Source: Hyphomicrobiales bacterium
Lineage (GTDB): Bacteria; Pseudomonadota; Alphaproteobacteria; Rhizobiales; Beijerinckiaceae
NCBI GenBank assembly: GCA_028290285.1
Contig: JAQGKD010000018.1
Location: 1 to 64,000 of the forward strand
Reading direction: 5' to 3'
Length of the DNA: 64,000 nucleotides
The notes under the pieces were generated by a model. The model was not told the DNA's origin and searched no databases. It saw only the letters and a list, made by a program, of their open reading frames with translations. The translations under genes and the position numbers were made by a program. Below, in pieces: positions 18,393-26,697 of this stretch (the stretch's first letter is position 1; each line of letters begins with the position of its first letter).

Positions 18393-18886
18393 ATTCTGCG
18401 CGTATTCCGCCCACATTGGTGAAGTGTCGTGCGCTGCGCGACCAAGAGGAGAACAAAGCTCTGATTACCACGGTCCAATCCGGAGCAGACCAGTCTCTGC
18501 CCCACCCGGTTCGTGTTCAGGCGGAACCCGATACCGGACAACTCGTGCGGACGATCCTGAACAGCCTCGACGACGCCAAGGCTGAGGAAGTCCTCTCCAT
18601 CGACCTGCACGGCAAAACCTCACTCGCTGATGCGATGATCATCGCCACCGGGCGCTCCAGCACCCATGTGGGCGCGATCGCCGATCGCGTGATCAAGGGT
18701 TGCAAGGAAGCAGGCTACTCGACGCCGCGCGTCGAGGGCATGCCCCATTGCGACTGGGTGCTCGTCGATGCGGGTGACGTCATCGTCCACCTGTTCCGTC
18801 CCGAAGTTCGCCAGTTTTACAACCTGGAGAAAATGTGGGGCGGCGACCGGCCGGCCGAGCACATGGCGGAGCGCCGCGCCGTCTAG
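18389..18886 (+). CDS. rsfS: Ribosome silencing factor RsfS (Iojap family)
   Basis: RsfS binds uL14 on the 50S subunit and blocks subunit joining in starvation. The conserved domain is clear from ILNSLDDAKAEEVLSIDLHGKTSLADAMIIATGRSSTHVGAIADRV to HLFRPEVRQFYNLEKMW. The start is uncertain. The coordinates given use a TTG that overlaps the nadD end. A strong SD (GAGGAG at 18446-18451) instead points at the CTG at 18461, nine bases on, which would give a 141-residue protein that still covers the domain. rlmH follows 18 bases later, as in many bacteria. Confidence 0.88.
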   Translation: MNSARIPPTLVKCRALRDQEENKALITTVQSGADQSLPHPVRVQAEPDTGQLVRTILNSLDDAKAEEVLSIDLHGKTSLADAMIIATGRSSTHVGAIADRVIKGCKEAGYSTPRVEGMPHCDWVLVDAGDVIVHLFRPEVRQFYNLEKMWGGDRPAEHMAERRAV

Positions 18887-18904
18887 GCGCGCCGTCTTAA
18901 CGCC

Positions 18905-19387
18905 ATGCGCGTCGTCCTGACTGCTGTCGGGCGGCTCAAAGCCGGCCCGGAGCGGGAGCTTTGCGCACGCTATCTCGAACGGGCCGCCCTCGCGGCCCGC
19001 TCCGTCGGCCTGACCGGCGTCGAAATGCGTGAGTTCGAGGAATCCCGGGCGCGGCGTCCCGAAGACCGCAAGGCAGAGGAGGCGCGCTCGCTCTCCCAGC
19101 AGATCCCGCCGGGCGCCAGACTCGTCGTGCTCGACGAGCGGGGCAAGACTATGGGCAGCGAGCTTTTTGCAGCCGACATCGGCAAGGCGCGAGATTCCGG
19201 CGCGAGCGGCTATGTTCTGGTGATCGGCGGCGCGGACGGCATCGACCCGGCCTTGCGAGATCGCGCCTCGCTGGTTCTCGCGTTCGGTGCCATGACCTGG
19301 CCCCATCAGCTGGTGCGCATCATGGCGGCCGAGCAAATTTACCGTGCGGTCACCATTCTGGCCGGTCACCCCTATCATCGCAGCTGA
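18905..19387 (+). CDS. rlmH: 23S rRNA pseudouridine-1915 N3-methyltransferase RlmH
   Basis: A 160-residue SPOUT-class methyltransferase acting on helix 69 of 23S rRNA in the 70S ribosome. Family hallmarks are RLVVLDERGKTMGSELFA, the knotted SAM site YVLVIGGADGID and the C-terminal LVRIMAAEQIYRAVTILAGHPYHRS. It follows rsfS with a very short gap, keeping the common rsfS-rlmH pair. Confidence 0.96.
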   Translation: MRVVLTAVGRLKAGPERELCARYLERAALAARSVGLTGVEMREFEESRARRPEDRKAEEARSLSQQIPPGARLVVLDERGKTMGSELFAADIGKARDSGASGYVLVIGGADGIDPALRDRASLVLAFGAMTWPHQLVRIMAAEQIYRAVTILAGHPYHRS

Positions 19388-19469
19388 GCACCTTCTTGCC
19401 GCGTTGCGGCCAAGATTGGTGTGCCTATGCTAGCGCGAAGGGATTCTTCGACGATACAGACTGGCTTGA

Positions 19470-20819
19470 ATGACGTGGACCGGGTCGCACAGACGAGAGC
19501 AAGGAGGACGGGTTGTCCTCGCTCTCGCGCTATGTGCCACCGCGGCCGGATTTCCGCCGCTTCCTTCGCGCGCACAGAGCACGCCAGCGCCCGCTTTGCG
19601 GCAGGACGAGCTGCGCAATGTGGAGAGCGACCTGCGCGCGACGGAGGAACGCCGCCGCAGGCTTGAAGCGGAACTCGAGGGAATTCGCACGGACCGGGCG
19701 CGGCTGAATGCCGCGCTGATCGAGACCGGGGCCAGGGTCAGTCAAACCGAAAGGCGCATGGCCGGCGTCGAATCCCGGCTCGACGTGGCGACCGGCAGCG
19801 AGGAGGCTATTCGCCGCTCCCTTCAGAGCCGGCGCGAGGTCATCGGCGAGGTGCTCGCTGCCCTGCAGCGCATGGGACGCAGGCCGCCACCCGCCGTGCT
19901 AGCCGCGCCCGAGGACGTCCTGCGCGCGATTCGCACGTCGATGCTGCTGGGAGCCGTGCTGCCCGACATGCGGGCCGAGACGCAGGCGCTCGCCAGTGAT
20001 CTCACGGATCTCGTCTCGTTGCGAAAGGCCATCGCTGGCGAAAAGGACCAGATGAGACGCGAGACTGCCACTTTGTCGCAGGAACGCGAACGTCTCGCGG
20101 CTCTTGTCGATGCCCGCCAGGGCGCCCTGAGCGAGGCCGAGCAGCAATTGGCGGCACAGCGCCAGCGCTCTTCCGAACTTTCCCGCCAAGCTGCCGATCT
20201 CAAGGAATTGATCACCCGCTCCGAGGTGGAAATCGCCGCCGCCGGACGGGCTGCCGAGGAGGCGCGGAAGGCTGATGAAGCGGCGCAGGCCGCGGCAGAT
20301 GCGTCGCAGGCGAAGGGCGGCGTGCGCGTCGCCTCGCTGCCGTTCCAGGACCCGGCACGTCTCGCTCCTAAGGTTGCTTTCGGAGACGCCAAGGGACTGT
20401 TGCCGCTGCCGGTCTCGGGCAAGATGCTCAAGGTTTACGGGGCTTCCGACGGATTCGGGGGCACCGAAAAGGGACTCTCCTTCGCCACGCGGCCGGGTGC
20501 GCTCGTTGCTGCGCCGACGGATGGCTGGGTTGCTTTTTCAGGTCCGTACCGGACCTATGGACATCTCCTGATCCTCAATGCCGGCGGCGGTTATTACGTC
20601 GTGCTCGCGGGCATGGATCGCGTCAGCGTCGAGGTCGGGCAATTCGTCCTCGCCGGGGAGCCGGTTGCGACAATGGGTGACGGGTCTGCGAAGACGGCGG
20701 CCGCTATTGCTATTGGCGCGGCCCAACCCATTCTCTATGTTGAGTTCAGAAAAGACGGGGCGGCCATCGATCCGGCCCCGTGGTGGGCTAAGCCTGAGCT
20801 GGAAAAGGTTCGCGGATAA
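19470..20819 (+). CDS. Murein hydrolase activator EnvC-like (degenerate M23 peptidase)
   Basis: A 449-residue periplasmic protein. A signal peptide occupies about residues 14-36 (VVLALALCATAAGFPPLPSRAQ). A long coiled coil runs from about 45 to 290, and a LytM/M23-like domain covers about 320-440. The zinc ligands of active M23 enzymes are missing (SDGFGGTEKGLSFATRPG instead of HxGxD), as expected for EnvC-type activators that switch on amidases at the septum. Its TAA overlaps the ATG of ctpA (TAATG), so the two are translated together. Confidence 0.88.
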   Translation: MTWTGSHRREQGGRVVLALALCATAAGFPPLPSRAQSTPAPALRQDELRNVESDLRATEERRRRLEAELEGIRTDRARLNAALIETGARVSQTERRMAGVESRLDVATGSEEAIRRSLQSRREVIGEVLAALQRMGRRPPPAVLAAPEDVLRAIRTSMLLGAVLPDMRAETQALASDLTDLVSLRKAIAGEKDQMRRETATLSQERERLAALVDARQGALSEAEQQLAAQRQRSSELSRQAADLKELITRSEVEIAAAGRAAEEARKADEAAQAAADASQAKGGVRVASLPFQDPARLAPKVAFGDAKGLLPLPVSGKMLKVYGASDGFGGTEKGLSFATRPGALVAAPTDGWVAFSGPYRTYGHLLILNAGGGYYVVLAGMDRVSVEVGQFVLAGEPVATMGDGSAKTAAAIAIGAAQPILYVEFRKDGAAIDPAPWWAKPELEKVRG

Positions 20820-22156
20820 TGCGCAAAGTCTCTCTCGTAGTGCTCGGTGCCGTGCTCGGTGCCTCGACCGTTCTGGTCGGCGCGCAGACGCGGATATTCG
20901 AAGGCGGGACGGCGCGTGCCGCCGCTTCCGATACATACAAAAATCTCAATCTTTTCGGGGACGTGTTCGAGAAGATCCGCTCCGATTATGTCGAGAAGCC
21001 CGATGAGCAGAAGCTCATCGAAGCGGCCGTCAGCGGCATGCTGACCTCGCTCGATCCCCATTCCAGCTACATGGACGCCAAGAGCTTCCGCGATATGCAG
21101 GTGCAAACGCGCGGAGAGTTCGGCGGTCTCGGCATCGAGGTCACGCAGGAAGACGGGCTCGTGAAGGTGGTGACGCCGATCGACGAGACGCCGGCCGCCC
21201 GCGCCGGCGTGCTGTCTGGCGACATCATCTCAGCCATCGATGGCGAGAGCGTGCAGGGCATGACGCTGAACCAGGCCGTCGACAAGATGCGCGGCCAGGT
21301 CAATTCATCGGTGAAACTGACCATTCTGCGCGGTCCGAGCAAGGACTCGCAGGAGATCAGCATCACCCGTGCCGTCATCCAGATCAAATCGGTCCGCTTC
21401 CGCCAGGAAGGCGACGATGTGGGCTATATCCGCATCACGCAGTTCAACGAACAGACCTACGATGGCGTGAAGACGGCCATCAACAAGTTCAATGCTGACC
21501 TGCCGGGCGACAAGCTCAAGGGCTATATCCTCGACCTGCGCAACAATCCCGGCGGCTTGCTCGACCAGTCCATCGCAGTTTCCAACGCGTTCCTCAGCCA
21601 TGGCGAGATTGTCTCGACGCGCGGCCGGAATGCCGAGGAATCACAGCGTTACAACGCGCGGCCGGGTGACCTCTCCAAAGGCAAGCCGGTTATCGTGCTG
21701 GTCAACGGCGGTTCGGCGTCCGCGTCGGAAATCGTGGCCGGCGCGCTGCAGGATCACAAGCGGGCGACGATCGTGGGTACGCGTTCCTTCGGCAAGGGAT
21801 CGGTGCAGACGATCATTCCGCTTGGCCAGAACAACGGCGCCTTGCGCCTGACGACGGCGCGCTACTACACGCCGTCGGGCCGCTCGATCCAGGCGAAGGG
21901 CATCGAACCCGACATCCAGATCCTGCAGGACGTGCCTGACGAGCTGAAGGGCAAGGACGACACGAAGGGCGAAGCCTCGCTGCGGGGCCACCTCAAGAAC
22001 GGCGACGAAGAGAAGACCGGTTCGCAGGCCTATGTGCCGCCGGACCAGAAGAACGACAAGCAGCTGAGGGCCGCCCTCGACATGCTGCGTGGCAGCTACA
22101 CGAAGGCGCAGGTGGTCGCGGATCCGGCCAAGGTGCCGGAGAAAGTGCCGAACTGA
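20819..22156 (+). CDS. ctpA: Carboxy-terminal processing peptidase (S41 family)
   Basis: A 445-residue periplasmic serine protease. A signal peptide/anchor lies at residues 4-22; a PDZ domain follows (about 95-175, with FGGLGIEV), then the S41 core. The catalytic serine lies in NGGSASASEIVAGAL (about 299-310) and the lysine is K326 in TRSFGKGSVQ. CtpA enzymes trim or degrade envelope proteins, including cell-wall hydrolase systems, which fits coupling to the EnvC-like gene. The acidic and Lys-rich C-terminus (ELKGKDDTKGEAS) is linker-like. A strong terminator follows. Confidence 0.93.
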   Translation: MRKVSLVVLGAVLGASTVLVGAQTRIFEGGTARAAASDTYKNLNLFGDVFEKIRSDYVEKPDEQKLIEAAVSGMLTSLDPHSSYMDAKSFRDMQVQTRGEFGGLGIEVTQEDGLVKVVTPIDETPAARAGVLSGDIISAIDGESVQGMTLNQAVDKMRGQVNSSVKLTILRGPSKDSQEISITRAVIQIKSVRFRQEGDDVGYIRITQFNEQTYDGVKTAINKFNADLPGDKLKGYILDLRNNPGGLLDQSIAVSNAFLSHGEIVSTRGRNAEESQRYNARPGDLSKGKPVIVLVNGGSASASEIVAGALQDHKRATIVGTRSFGKGSVQTIIPLGQNNGALRLTTARYYTPSGRSIQAKGIEPDIQILQDVPDELKGKDDTKGEASLRGHLKNGDEEKTGSQAYVPPDQKNDKQLRAALDMLRGSYTKAQVVADPAKVPEKVPN

Positions 22157-22207
22157 TTTCAGCCGCGGCGGCTCATTGCATGCCGGCGCGCTACTGCACA
22201 GCTCGAC

Positions 22208-22249
22208 GGGCCCGACGGATGGCATAAGAATGCCTAGTCGGGCCCTTTT
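22208..22249 (+). terminator. Intrinsic terminator after ctpA
   Basis: A perfect 9-bp stem, GGGCCCGAC with GTCGGGCCC, encloses a smaller nested hairpin (GGCAT/ATGCC) and is followed directly by TTTT. It lies 52 bases after the ctpA stop, so the following deacetylase gene should have its own promoter. Confidence 0.85.
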
Positions 22250-22312
22250 GATTCGTTTTTTGACTCAGGGCACTCGGCGCTGCCGGTTTTGAAGCCCACG
22301 CAGGATTCGGCC

Positions 22313-23551
22313 ATGGCTCGGGATGACCTCAATACGCCGCTCGGCTTCGGCCCGGACAACGCAGGCTTTGTCACACCATCGGTGCGCGACATTCCCTGGG
22401 GCGGTCTGGCGCTCGGGGGCATAGGGGCCGTCGCCGGCAGCCTCGTCGCATTCGTCGTGATCACCGACGATGGCAGGGGAGGTCAGCCGCAAGCGATCGT
22501 CGCCATCGAGCGGGTTGCCCCGCAGCGTCGCATTTCCGTTCCCGAGATCCCGCCGGCTCAACCGCGCAACGAAGATTCGACCGCCAGCATCGGGCAGTCG
22601 CAACGCGCGCTCGGCGGGCAGATCGAGACCGAGAGCGGCGTAAAGGTCGTGCGGCGCGGTGGCGGTGAGGCGCCGGGCGCGCTGATCATTCGCATTCCCG
22701 ACGAGTTGGGTATCCGGCTCACGGCCGCCCCCGACAAGCGTCTCGTCGCCAAAGGGCCCTACGGCCCCTTGCCGAAGATCGGCGCAGATGGATCGCGTCC
22801 CTCCGAAATTTACGCCCGTCCCGTCATCATGCCCGCTAAACTGAGTGCCTCGGCGCCGCGCATCGCCATCGTTGTCGGTGGCATGGGGTTGAGCCAGGCC
22901 GCCACCGCCAGCGCGGTCGATCAGTTGCCCGCAGCCGTGACGCTGGCCTTCGCGCCCTACGGCGCCAATCTCGAAAAGCAAGTGGCCGACGCACGCACAT
23001 CGGGCCACGAAATCCTGCTTCAAGTACCCATGGAGGGCTTCGACGAGACCAAGGATGCCGGCGGCCCCCGTGTGCTCACGAGCGGCGCGACACCCGATAA
23101 AACGCTCGATGCGCTGCACTGGCATATGAGCCGGTTTCCCGGCTATGTCGGCCTGATGAACTTTCTCGGCGGGCGTTTTACAACCAGCCAGGCGGCCCTT
23201 TCGCCCGTGATGCGCGACGCGGCGGACCGCGGCCTCGTCTATTTCGACGATGGGAGCTCGCCGCAGTCGCTTGCGACCACGGTCGCCGCCGCGTCCGGCG
23301 TGCCGGCGGCCCGCGCGGATGTCGTGATCGACCTCTCGCAGCGCGTGGAGGCCATCGAGGCTGCCCTGCAGCGGCTCGAAGCAGTCGCGCGCCAGAAGGG
23401 CAGCGCCATCGGTGTCGCGAGCGGCTTGCCGCAGACGGTGGACCGCATCGCGCGCTTCACACAGGGCGTGGAAGCGCGCGGCATCGCGCTGGTGCCGTTG
23501 ACCGCGCTGATCACGTCTCCGGCGCGCACGTCCTTACGCGACACACGTTGA
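22313..23551 (+). CDS. Divergent polysaccharide deacetylase family protein
   Basis: A 412-residue protein with one N-terminal membrane helix (GGLALGGIGAVAGSLVAFVVI, about residues 31-51), a Pro/Gln-rich linker, and a C-terminal domain of the divergent polysaccharide deacetylase family (YibQ-like, NodB fold). The domain begins at APRIAIVVGGMGLSQAATASAV and includes HEILLQVPMEGFD and GRFTTSQAALSPVM. Its role is likely in envelope glycan handling, but the substrate is unknown. The ATG at 22313 is preferred to a TTG eight codons upstream. Genes of this family commonly follow envC-ctpA in Hyphomicrobiales. Confidence 0.87.
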   Translation: MARDDLNTPLGFGPDNAGFVTPSVRDIPWGGLALGGIGAVAGSLVAFVVITDDGRGGQPQAIVAIERVAPQRRISVPEIPPAQPRNEDSTASIGQSQRALGGQIETESGVKVVRRGGGEAPGALIIRIPDELGIRLTAAPDKRLVAKGPYGPLPKIGADGSRPSEIYARPVIMPAKLSASAPRIAIVVGGMGLSQAATASAVDQLPAAVTLAFAPYGANLEKQVADARTSGHEILLQVPMEGFDETKDAGGPRVLTSGATPDKTLDALHWHMSRFPGYVGLMNFLGGRFTTSQAALSPVMRDAADRGLVYFDDGSSPQSLATTVAAASGVPAARADVVIDLSQRVEAIEAALQRLEAVARQKGSAIGVASGLPQTVDRIARFTQGVEARGIALVPLTALITSPARTSLRDTR

Positions 23552-23590
23552 CGCCTTCTGGGTCCTGAGTTGCATTTCGTGGAGTTGGTC

Positions 23591-24094
23591 ATGAGCGCGA
23601 AGTCTTATCGTCCCTGCGTCGGGATCATGCTGATCAATGCGGAGGGGCTCGTCTTCGTTGGCCGTCGCCGCAACAAGGCGCTTCGCGAGCATGTCTCGCC
23701 CGGCCATGAATGGCAGATGCCGCAGGGTGGTATCGACGAGGGCGAGGATCCCTATCCGGCGGCTTTGCGCGAACTCGCGGAGGAGACCAACGTCACCAGT
23801 GTGTCGCTGCTGGCGGAAGCCGGCGAGTGGTACACCTACGACCTGCCCGACGACATCGCGAAGGAGGCCTGGAAGGGTCGCTACAATGGGCAGACGCAGA
23901 AATGGTTTGCGCTGCGGTTCGATGGTAGCGACAGCGAGATCGACATTGCGCATCCCGCCGGGGGTCACAAGGCGGAATTCGACGCCTGGCGCTGGGTGCC
24001 GATGGCGGATCTGCCGGACATGATCATCCCGTTCAAGCGGCCTGTCTATGAACGCGTCGTCGCGGAATTTTCCGGCCTCGCTCCGAGCGCCTAG
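23591..24094 (+). CDS. rppH: RNA pyrophosphohydrolase (Nudix)
   Basis: A 167-residue Nudix hydrolase that removes pyrophosphate from mRNA 5' ends and triggers decay. The start [16 protein letters not shown] has GGAG six bases upstream. The Nudix box [23 protein letters not shown] spans about residues 46-68, and WQMPQGG and KWFALRF are RppH-specific. The stop codon overlaps that of convergent hisE within a shared CTAG. Confidence 0.95.
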   Translation: MSAKSYRPCVGIMLINAEGLVFVGRRRNKALREHVSPGHEWQMPQGGIDEGEDPYPAALRELAEETNVTSVSLLAEAGEWYTYDLPDDIAKEAWKGRYNGQTQKWFALRFDGSDSEIDIAHPAGGHKAEFDAWRWVPMADLPDMIIPFKRPVYERVVAEFSGLAPSA

Positions 24095-24435
24095 GAGTTC
24101 GCGGCTTTCAGCTGTGCTCGCGCACCCTTGCGCAACTTTTCGGCAATGCCGTACAGCGCCTCGCGCCGCTGCAGTTCGGCGGCGACCTCCTTGGGGGTGA
24201 TCGCGCATTCGGCCCAGAGCACCGAGAGATTGTAGAGCAGGTCCGCGCTTTCGCGGATCACCGCGTCGCGCCGCATGTGGACCGCGTCCAGCCCCACCTC
24301 GACGGCTTCTTCGGCCACCTTCTTGGCCATCTTTTCGATCCCGTCGCGGAAGAGCCGGGACGTGCGCGATCGCGCCGGGTCCTGCGAGCGCGCGGCGAGA
24401 ATCGAGCGGTAGAGGCGGTCGAGCGAATCATCCAT
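24091..24435 (-). CDS. hisE: Phosphoribosyl-ATP pyrophosphatase
   Basis: A 114-residue all-alpha MazG-like enzyme of histidine synthesis that hydrolyses PR-ATP to PR-AMP. The family pattern is [25 protein letters not shown] followed by [15 protein letters not shown], with metal-binding acidic residues in EEAVEV and ESAD. The ATG at 24435 gives [12 protein letters not shown]; a GTG three codons upstream with AGGA at a better distance is an alternative. It is separated from other his genes here and converges tail-to-tail with rppH. Confidence 0.85.
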   Translation of the reverse strand: MDDSLDRLYRSILAARSQDPARSRTSRLFRDGIEKMAKKVAEEAVEVGLDAVHMRRDAVIRESADLLYNLSVLWAECAITPKEVAAELQRREALYGIAEKLRKGARAQLKAANS

Positions 24436-24490
24436 CTCCGCCACGATAGCGGAAATTCCTGACGCCAGGCTGACGGCTCCGGAGCGGCCG

Positions 24491-24892
24491 TCAGGATGAG
24501 CGTTTGCGCGCGGGAGACTTGCGCGCAGGAGACTTGCGGGCAGGGGCCTTGCGTGACGTTGCCTTCGTGGCGCCGGTCTTCTTCCTTGCGCTAGTCTCGG
24601 TTGCAGCCGTTGTGGTCTTCCTGGCGGCCGGCTTTCGGCGGGCGCTGGTCTTGCCCTCGTCGGCGTCCCTCGCCGTTTCACCCTTGCGTTCGCGGGCCTT
24701 GGTGTGGCTCAGGGCCCGGCGGTTGCTCGCGGGGCTCTCTTCCTTTGACGCGCCGCCCTCGTGCAAGGCAATAGCTACCGCCTGCCGCTTCGATCTGACA
24801 GGCTTGCCAGTCGATGACTCGAGTTCGCCGTGCTTGAACTCGTGCATCACCCGGGAGACGGTTTCCTTTTGTGCCTTGGATTGTCGCGCCAT
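24491..24892 (-). CDS. DUF6496-like protein with Lys/Ala/Pro-rich (AlgP/histone H1-like) tail
   Basis: A 133-residue basic protein. The N-terminal 45 residues (SKAQKETVSRVMHEFKHGELESSTGKPVRSRKQ-type pattern) match a small conserved domain seen in DUF6496 proteins. The rest is a disordered Lys/Ala/Thr/Pro tail ending in RKAPARKSPARKSPARKRSS, resembling AlgP or histone H1 tails, so nucleic-acid binding is plausible. The start has a strong SD (GGGAGG, about 6 bases upstream). Its 3' end contains a 15-bp tandem repeat. Likely a stress- or stationary-phase protein, by analogy only. Confidence 0.72.
   Translation of the reverse strand: MARQSKAQKETVSRVMHEFKHGELESSTGKPVRSKRQAVAIALHEGGASKEESPASNRRALSHTKARERKGETARDADEGKTSARRKPAARKTTTAATETSARKKTGATKATSRKAPARKSPARKSPARKRSS
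24506..24550 (-). repeat. Three 15-bp tandem repeats within a coding tail
   Basis: Three successive 15-base units (GCGCGCGGGAGACTT and two variants) encode the repeated pentapeptide RKSPA/RKAPA at the C-terminus of the basic protein. Copy number could vary between strains by slippage without shifting the frame. Confidence 0.75.
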
Positions 24893-25274
24893 CGTCGCCT
24901 CCCGGTTCGCACTGGAGCGATAACGACGGTGCACTCTTCTCGTTCCTCGGGGGGAGTGGCGCCGGATCGCTCGATGACCTTTCGGCTCGAAGCGATCCGG
25001 CAAAAGGCGACGCCTGGCGACCTAAAGCTGGATGACGAAACCTGGCCCCTCCACCTGCACCGGGCGCGGGTGATCAGACCGGCCGGTTAGGTACGTCAGC
25101 AGCTAAAGTGCGCCTGAGTCCCTTGCGGGGACGTGGCGTACCTTGGGTGTATTGATGCACAATTCCGCGGGCGTTCCCAGAGGCTCCGGGTCTAACTTTT
25201 GGCTCTGTCTGGATAATTCGTCGCTGCGGCGCAGCGGTTTTTGCGGTGCACCCACTTTTAATGGGCATCTGCGC
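24893..25274. other. Intergenic stretch without a supported gene
   Basis: Short frames exist on both strands but none has an SD together with recognisable protein character. I see no RNA gene or repeat here. Confidence 0.5.
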
Positions 25275-25502
25275 TCAATTCAGGCATTCGTCAGGGACCG
25301 GAACGGCCCTGCAACCGCGCTGCTTGCGCTCGTAGCGGCTCTGCGAATGGGCTGGGACAGCCTGACGATGCAGGTCGACGGGTGCCCGGCTCGGTTCGTC
25401 GACTAATTCAGACGGCGAAGATACGTGATTCGTTTCGGCTGCGGAGGCAGCGCTCGACAGGGCGCAGGCTGCGAGGATGGAAACCACCCAGACCAATTTC
25501 AT
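25275..25502 (-). CDS. Small secreted protein of unknown function
   Basis: A 75-residue protein supported by its start: GGAG six bases before the ATG and a textbook signal peptide, MKLVWVVSILAACALSSAASA, with predicted cleavage after ASA. The mature part of about 53 residues is polar, with a single cysteine (RGCRAVP). No family is recognised. It could be a small periplasmic protein or the remnant of a longer one. Confidence 0.5.
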   Translation of the reverse strand: MKLVWVVSILAACALSSAASAAETNHVSSPSELVDEPSRAPVDLHRQAVPAHSQSRYERKQRGCRAVPVPDECLN

Positions 25503-25603
25503 GAAAAACTCCGGCTGACATGATACCGCGCCCTGCTACCCCAAGTGCCCGCGCGCTGAAAGCGCGGGCATGGATTTTTCTGTGGGCCCGATGACGCAGG
25601 CAC

Positions 25604-26071
25604 TCAGGGATTGAGCGCGTCCATGGCGAAGTCCTGCGGCGAGGACGTGCCTTCCGGGGGCGTGTCGTTGCGGCGCGCGCTCCCGGTGGCCGGGCGACGC
25701 GGTGCATAGTCCGTCTCGCGAGCTGTGACGCCTTGATGGCGCGTGCGGAAACGCCTGAGACGATGTCGGCGCTGACGCTCGCTCGTATCGGCCCCTAGTC
25801 CGGACACGACCCAGGCTGCCAGAAGACCGATGGCTCCTGCCAAAAGGAGGGGGCGCATGGGATGTTCGGGGATGGCCTCCTGGACCCGGCGCGTTCCACG
25901 TTCGAGGCTCTGGCGGCCCGAGTCCCAGGCCTGACCCATGCGGCGGCCCAGCGAATCGTCGTGTGCGGGCGCGCGGTCGGTCCAGTCGCGGCTGAGGGGC
26001 CGCCTGTCTTCCTCCATGGGGTCGTGGCTGATGGAGACGAGGTGAGAACCGGAGTTGTCAGTGTTGGTCAT
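25604..26071 (-). CDS. Hypothetical single-pass membrane protein
   Basis: A 155-residue protein with one clear membrane helix (MRPLLLAGAIGLLAAWVVSGLG, about residues 72-93) between hydrophilic segments. The first part is acidic/polar with an amphipathic stretch (GRRMGQAWDSGRQSLERGTRRVQ). The C-terminus is Arg-rich. This outline resembles YqjD/ElaB-like ribosome- or stress-associated membrane proteins, but similarity is only in layout. An AGGAG about 10 bases upstream supports the start. Confidence 0.6.
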   Translation of the reverse strand: MTNTDNSGSHLVSISHDPMEEDRRPLSRDWTDRAPAHDDSLGRRMGQAWDSGRQSLERGTRRVQEAIPEHPMRPLLLAGAIGLLAAWVVSGLGADTSERQRRHRLRRFRTRHQGVTARETDYAPRRPATGSARRNDTPPEGTSSPQDFAMDALNP

Positions 26072-26248
26072 GCTGGCGCATCTCCTGTGATTCTACGCAC
26101 AACTCGACCCGCGGGGGCATTGTTCCAGAGCTGATGGCCGCAGGGCATCCAGCTCCGGGTCGCTCAGCGACCGCGGGAAAGAAAGGATGGCGCATACAGG
26201 CCAAGGTGGCTTGCAATTTCCAGCTGGATAAAGCAAAAGGCTGGCGTT

Positions 26249-26333
26249 GCCCCTATGGCGGAACTGGTAGACGCGTCCGACTCAAAATCGGATTCCGCAA
26301 GGAGTGCTGGTTCGATTCCGGCTAGGGGCACCA
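26249..26333 (+). tRNA. tRNA-Leu (anticodon CAA)
   Basis: A complete class II tRNA. Acceptor stem GCCCCTA pairs with TAGGGGC, the discriminator is A and CCA is encoded. The anticodon stem TCCGA/TCGGA encloses the loop CTCAAAA with anticodon CAA at the centre, followed by the long variable arm and a TTCGATT T-loop. Confidence 0.95.
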
Positions 26334-26697
26334 TTGAATCGCCTTCTTCATCGTCCTGTCGTTCCGGAAACGTCGTTCCAAGACGTCCGAGTATTCCACT
26401 CCGACGTTCGAGCCCGTGGATTGGAACCTGGTGCTGCGAAACCCAGCAGGCACTGCGACTCAACGAATTTTGTGCTCAATGCAAATCCCTGATGAGCCAG
26501 AAGAATTTTCTTCGCTCGACCGCACAGCTGCTGAGCAATTCGCACGCCTCAGCGCCCTTTCTCAAAGCTTATCCCTGTTGCCGGCGGTTGCGTGCTCAAG
26601 GGCATATTAATCAATTCATGGCCAAGCTAAAGATTGGCCTCAAAAGTTATGTTGGCTGATATTTTTTCCAGGTTAGAATTTGAGAGGCAAGGATTAA
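26334..26697. other. Gene-free stretch between tRNA-Leu and the acyltransferase
   Basis: No coding sequence, RNA gene or repeat is convincing here. GC content falls from left to right into the lower-GC acyltransferase gene. As the 3' flank of a tRNA gene it is a plausible old integration boundary, but I see no duplicate of the tRNA end. Confidence 0.45.

Noticed and set aside
26134..26325. Short coding frame covering tRNA-Leu
   Set aside because: The sequence folds as a complete tRNA, and the frame has no SD or similarity.
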